Positions 6,573 to 9,720 of a stretch of 9,720 bases of DNA are shown one piece after another. How positions within the stretch are numbered: position 1 is the first letter of the stretch; each line of letters starts with the position of its first letter. The notes under the pieces were generated by a model that saw nothing but the letters and a program-made list of their open reading frames with translations, had not been told where the DNA came from and made no database searches. Location of the stretch: positions 1 through 9,720 of the forward strand of contig JAZRDJ010000076.1 of the NCBI GenBank assembly GCA_045660245.1, read 5' to 3'. Made by a program: the position numbers and the translations under genes. This DNA is from RGIG3872 sp045660245 (lineage in GTDB: Bacteria > Bacillota > Clostridia > Christensenellales > UBA1242).

Positions 6573-7721
6573 ATGAAGAAGTACGAAGTGGTAATTATTG
6601 GAGCGGGGGCAAGTGGATGCATGTGTGCGCTCCAAGCAAAGAGCAAGAGTGTGGCTGTTCTTGACGCTGGGAAAGGGCTTGCAAAAAAGATCATGGTCAC
6701 AGGAAATGGCAGATGCAATTTGACAAATAAACACATGAATTCATCATATTTTAATCAAAATATTGATTCTTTTTTGCAAAAATTTGATCAAGAGCAAACA
6801 TTGAAGTTTTTTGAAAGCCTCGGTCTTGTCTGTTTTTCCGACGAGGAAGGCAGGGTGTATCCAATATCGAATTCTGCAAAATCCGTTGTCGATGTTATAA
6901 ATAATGCATTGAAAAGCAAGGTTGATTCATATCTTGAGCATGTGGTAACAAATATAGAACACAATGGAACGACATTCAAGGTGACCACAAAAGGTGAAGT
7001 TTTTGAATGTAAAAAACTCGTGATTGCATCAGGCGGAAATTCATTGCATGAAAATATTGAAGGTCTTGGGGTGAAAAGCAAGAAGAATTGTCCAAGTTTG
7101 GTGGCTCTCAAAACACAAAGCACGAAAGAACTTGATGGTGTCAAGGTTTCAAATGTGAAAGTGACAGCAAGAACATCAAAAGGAACAAAGCAATCAGAAT
7201 ATGGCGAGGTTCTCTTCAAGGATTGTGGATTGAGTGGTATTGTTGTTTTCAACCTATCGGCATTGTTTGCAAGAGAACAAAAATTTGAGGGGTGTGTCGA
7301 TATTGATTTATTGCCAAACCTATCTGAAAAACAAGTTGTTGATCTTTTGAACTCAAGGTGTGTGCGTTCAATGAATGCCGACAAATTGTTTGTTGGCATG
7401 TTTGCAAATGCTGTTGCAAATCAGATTTTCATGCAATCAAAAGTCAACACAAACAGAAGCACTTGTGATCTCGACAATTTAGATTTTGCAAAACTGGCAA
7501 AAGCCATCAAATGCTTACATTTTGAAGTATGTGGGCGCTATGAAAACAATCAAGTGTTTTCTGGTGGGGTGGATCTTGGTGAACTTGATCAAAAGTTGAT
7601 GAGCAAAAAGATCAAAAATTTGTATTTTTGCGGTGAAGTTTGTGATGTTGATGGCGTTTGTGGTGGATACAATCTGCAATGGGCGTGGACAAGTGGGAAA
7701 ATTGTTGGAGATTGCCTATGA
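6573..7721 (+). CDS. BaiN/HI0933-like NAD(P)/FAD-dependent oxidoreductase
   Basis: This is a cytoplasmic flavoprotein of the family often annotated as aminoacetone oxidase or BaiN-like; the substrate cannot be told from sequence. Seen in 382 residues: the N-terminal FAD-binding GAGASG (10-15), the family hallmark MVTGNGRCNLTN (41-52), GRVYP (93-97), GGN (154-156), GEVLFKDCGLSG (211-222), and the C-terminal FAD-contacting segment from CGEVCDVDG to GGYNLQWAW (353-372). HI0933-like proteins are about 390-410 residues, so this one is slightly short. Part of the difference is after GGN, where the usual TGS-TGDGY-like stretch appears replaced by a shorter segment (157-174). The ATG at 6573 is preferred over GTG at 6561 because of the GGAG spacing. 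Its stop overlaps the next start (ATGA), so the two flavoproteins are probably made together. Confidence 0.92.
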   Translation: MKKYEVVIIGAGASGCMCALQAKSKSVAVLDAGKGLAKKIMVTGNGRCNLTNKHMNSSYFNQNIDSFLQKFDQEQTLKFFESLGLVCFSDEEGRVYPISNSAKSVVDVINNALKSKVDSYLEHVVTNIEHNGTTFKVTTKGEVFECKKLVIASGGNSLHENIEGLGVKSKKNCPSLVALKTQSTKELDGVKVSNVKVTARTSKGTKQSEYGEVLFKDCGLSGIVVFNLSALFAREQKFEGCVDIDLLPNLSEKQVVDLLNSRCVRSMNADKLFVGMFANAVANQIFMQSKVNTNRSTCDLDNLDFAKLAKAIKCLHFEVCGRYENNQVFSGGVDLGELDQKLMSKKIKNLYFCGEVCDVDGVCGGYNLQWAWTSGKIVGDCL

Positions 7722-9298
7722 TAAAACTTGAACAAGTGAGTTTGCCGCTCAAATATGATAATGGTGATATCAAAAAAGCAGTTGCTGAAAAACTGAAGAT
7801 CAAAAGTAGTGACATCACAGATTTTGAAATTGTGAAGTTGTCAATTGATGCAAGAAGAAAACCAAACATAAAGTATATTGCGTCAGTTGCTGTTTGTTTG
7901 CCTGAAAGTATTGAACAAAAATTTGCAAATTTGGCGTATGATAATACAAAAAAATATCTTGAATACCCCCAAATCCCATCAAACAAGAAAATTGCAATAA
8001 TCGGGTTTGGACCAAGTGGAATGTTTGCTGGACTTGCGCTTGCGAGAATGAGGCTTTGTCCACTCATAATTGAACAAGGGAAAAGAGTTGATGAGCGTGA
8101 GAAAGATGTTCTCGATTTTTGGCAAAATCGCAAACTGAATAAGTTCTCAAATGTTCAGTTTGGAGAAGGTGGTGCGGGAACTTTCAGTGATGGAAAACTC
8201 AATACAAATTTGAACAATGAATATTGCAAAATTGTAACAAATGAATTTTTAAAAATGGGTGCTCCGGAAGAGATTGGTTATGTTGCAAAACCGCATATTG
8301 GAAGCGACAAACTCAAAATAGTGGTAAAAAACATTCGAGAAGAAATTATTGCTCTTGGGGGAGAATTCAAGTTTTCAACAAAAATGATTGATATTTTTGT
8401 AAAAAACAATGTGGTAAGTGGTATAAAATTACAAAATGTTTTAACAAATGAAGTTTTTGAGGAAGATGTGGATTTTGTTTTGCTTTGTGTTGGGCATAGT
8501 GCAAGAGATACATTCTCATTGCTTGAAAGCAAAAAAGCAAAAATTGAGCAAAAGCCATTTGCTATGGGGGTTCGAATTGAACAAAAACAACAAGATATCA
8601 ACATGGCTCAATATGGAAAAGAAAAGATTGATGGACTCCCAAACGCAGATTACAAACTTGTTGAACACCTTGAAAACGGGAGATCTATTTTTACTTTTTG
8701 CATGTGTCCTGGCGGTGAAGTTGTTGCATCAAGTTCGGGGGATTCGGAAATTGTGACAAACGGAATGAGCAATTTTGCGAGAAACAAAGAAAACGCAAAT
8801 TCAGCGGTGTTGGTCAATATTTTGCCATCAGACTTTGAATCAAATGATCCACTCGCTGGAGTTTTGTTTCAAGAAAAATATGAAAAACTTGCATTTGAGA
8901 TTGGAGGCGGAGATTTTTCTGCACCTGCTGAAAGCGTTGGAAGTTTTTTGAACGATGATGAATGCAAGGCAGATATTTGCCACTCATACAGGCCAAACTT
9001 GAAATTCTGCAAAATTAAAGATTGTTTACCTGAAATTGTTGTTGAAAGTTTAAAAATTGGACTGCCTCGTTTAAACAGAAAACTCAATGGTTTTGCAAAA
9101 GACTCAAATTTGCTCATTGCCATTGAATCAAGATCGAGTTCTCCAGTGACGATTGTGCGCAATGAAAATTTTGAAAGCAATATTTCAGGACTGTTCCCAG
9201 TTGGTGAAGGCGCTGGATATGCCGGCGGAATTATGTCAAGTGCACAGGACGGAATCAAGGTGGCAGAAGCGATCTACAAAAAAATATTGAATGAATGA
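7718..9298 (+). CDS. COG2509-like FAD-dependent dehydrogenase
   Basis: The 526-residue protein belongs to the widespread but poorly characterised family of FAD-dependent dehydrogenases annotated as COG2509; the reaction is unknown. Seen: a small N-terminal alpha/beta domain (about 1-88); then the dinucleotide-binding motif GFGPSG (96-101); the signature FGEGGAGTFSDGKL (148-161); and the C-terminal FAD-contacting segment GEGAGYAGGIMSSAQDG (496-512). The length is normal for the family. The start is the ATG at 7718, which overlaps the upstream TGA by 4 bp and has GGAG at 7707-7710, 7 nt upstream. An in-frame ATG at 7658 lies inside the preceding gene without that support and would add 20 unconserved-looking residues. 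No membrane segment is seen. The gene downstream starts 42 bp later. Confidence 0.92.
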   Translation: MIKLEQVSLPLKYDNGDIKKAVAEKLKIKSSDITDFEIVKLSIDARRKPNIKYIASVAVCLPESIEQKFANLAYDNTKKYLEYPQIPSNKKIAIIGFGPSGMFAGLALARMRLCPLIIEQGKRVDEREKDVLDFWQNRKLNKFSNVQFGEGGAGTFSDGKLNTNLNNEYCKIVTNEFLKMGAPEEIGYVAKPHIGSDKLKIVVKNIREEIIALGGEFKFSTKMIDIFVKNNVVSGIKLQNVLTNEVFEEDVDFVLLCVGHSARDTFSLLESKKAKIEQKPFAMGVRIEQKQQDINMAQYGKEKIDGLPNADYKLVEHLENGRSIFTFCMCPGGEVVASSSGDSEIVTNGMSNFARNKENANSAVLVNILPSDFESNDPLAGVLFQEKYEKLAFEIGGGDFSAPAESVGSFLNDDECKADICHSYRPNLKFCKIKDCLPEIVVESLKIGLPRLNRKLNGFAKDSNLLIAIESRSSSPVTIVRNENFESNISGLFPVGEGAGYAGGIMSSAQDGIKVAEAIYKKILNE

Positions 9299-9325
9299 CA
9301 TTTTGTCGATTGATAGTTATATAAT
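9295..9325 (+). promoter_or_regulatory. Possible internal promoter before the HD-domain gene
   Basis: A perfect TATAAT (9320-9325) has ATGACA (9295-9300, 5/6) upstream, but the 19-bp spacing is longer than ideal. It would allow some independent expression of the HD gene. No terminator is seen in the 42-bp gap, so read-through is also likely. Confidence 0.4.
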
Positions 9326-9340
9326 GAAAGGAGAGGTGAA

Positions 9341-9720
9341 ATGATGAAGAGTTTTTATGATGAATTGATTGAACTCAAGAATTTGGTTCGAACAGGTTGG
9401 ACAATTAGATTTGGTGATGGTGATTTCAGACTTGAGAGTGACGGTGAGCACATTTTCAGTTGTTGCATGCTCGCGCTCAAAATCATTAATGAAGAAAAAC
9501 TCGATCTTGACACAGAAAAAGTTCTCAAAATGATCCTTTATCATGAAATTGGGGAAATTGACACCGGAGATATCCCAGTGATTGATACTGCAAGACGTGT
9601 CAACAAATATGCTCTCGAAAAAATTTGTGTTGAAAGATTTGCTTCTACCCACGGTTTTGCAGATATGCTTGACTTGTGGGAGGAGTTTGAAGCAAATCAA
9701 ACAAAGGAAGCCAAATTTGC
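9341..9720 (+). CDS. HDDC2/YfbR-like HD-domain phosphohydrolase, partial at right edge
   Basis: This is the N-terminal 126 residues of a metal-dependent HD-superfamily protein that runs off the window. HDDC2/YfbR relatives remove phosphate from (deoxy)nucleoside monophosphates; that activity is inferred from family resemblance. Seen: the ESDGEH motif with H37, the YHEIGEIDTGDIP motif with H68, and LWEEFEANQTKEAKF near the right edge, which fits the HDDC2 pattern LWEEYE...AKF. The usual His-Asp doublet reads His-Glu (H68-E69). The last metal ligand would lie beyond the window. Two ATG codons, 9341 and 9344, are possible starts. AGGAG at 9329-9333 is 7 nt from the first, and a second purine-rich AGGTGA follows, so the first is slightly favoured. 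It lies 42 bp downstream of the second flavoprotein on the same strand. Confidence 0.85.
   Translation, partial: MMKSFYDELIELKNLVRTGWTIRFGDGDFRLESDGEHIFSCCMLALKIINEEKLDLDTEKVLKMILYHEIGEIDTGDIPVIDTARRVNKYALEKICVERFASTHGFADMLDLWEEFEANQTKEAKF

Noticed and set aside
6788..8133. Long minus-strand frames (203 and 173 residues) across the flavoproteins
   Set aside because: They are antisense shadows of coding sequence whose FAD motifs are clear on the plus strand.
1..9720. CRISPR array or insertion sequence
   Set aside because: No regularly spaced DNA direct repeats, transposase-like protein or terminal inverted repeats were seen.

Overview
The window looks like chromosomal DNA of a low-GC anaerobic bacterium, most likely an uncultured Clostridia-like Firmicute. 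The clues are the AT-rich base use, strong AGGAGG/GGAG ribosome binding sites, TTGACA/TATAAT-type promoters with TG-extended -10 boxes, a class III (oxygen-sensitive) ribonucleotide reductase, and a NrdR-type regulatory site. Stops are TAA and TGA, and tryptophan is TGG, so the standard bacterial code applies. No marker here fixes the genus.

Layout. (1) Positions 1-2738, minus strand: an nrdD-nrdG operon for anaerobic dNTP synthesis. nrdG runs off the left edge. Its upstream region (2739-2852) holds two NrdR boxes 32 bp apart around a predicted promoter. (2) Positions 3050-3236, plus strand: a single tRNA-Arg(CCT) with its own promoter and a strong terminator. (3) Positions 3260-6422, minus strand: two overlapping genes of unknown function. 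The 962-residue protein is built of degenerate helical repeats, including four copies with an exact 36-residue period and three copies of a ~105-residue module. The ~95-residue protein carries the same kind of repeat. The pattern resembles mTERF repeats, which are known mainly from mitochondria and chloroplasts. This is the most novel part of the window. (4) Positions 6514-9720, plus strand, divergent from the repeat gene: two flavoproteins coupled by an ATGA overlap (a BaiN/HI0933-like oxidoreductase and a COG2509-like FAD-dependent dehydrogenase), then an HDDC2/YfbR-like HD-domain phosphohydrolase that runs off the right edge.

How the genes fit together. NrdD makes deoxyribonucleotides without oxygen, and NrdG generates its glycyl radical. 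NrdR would repress the pair when dATP is plentiful. The HD protein may act on nucleoside monophosphates, a loose thematic link only. The flavoproteins are probably one transcription unit, but their substrates are unknown. The repeat proteins share an overlapping start/stop and a repeat type, so they may act together. Nucleic-acid binding is a guess from fold resemblance.
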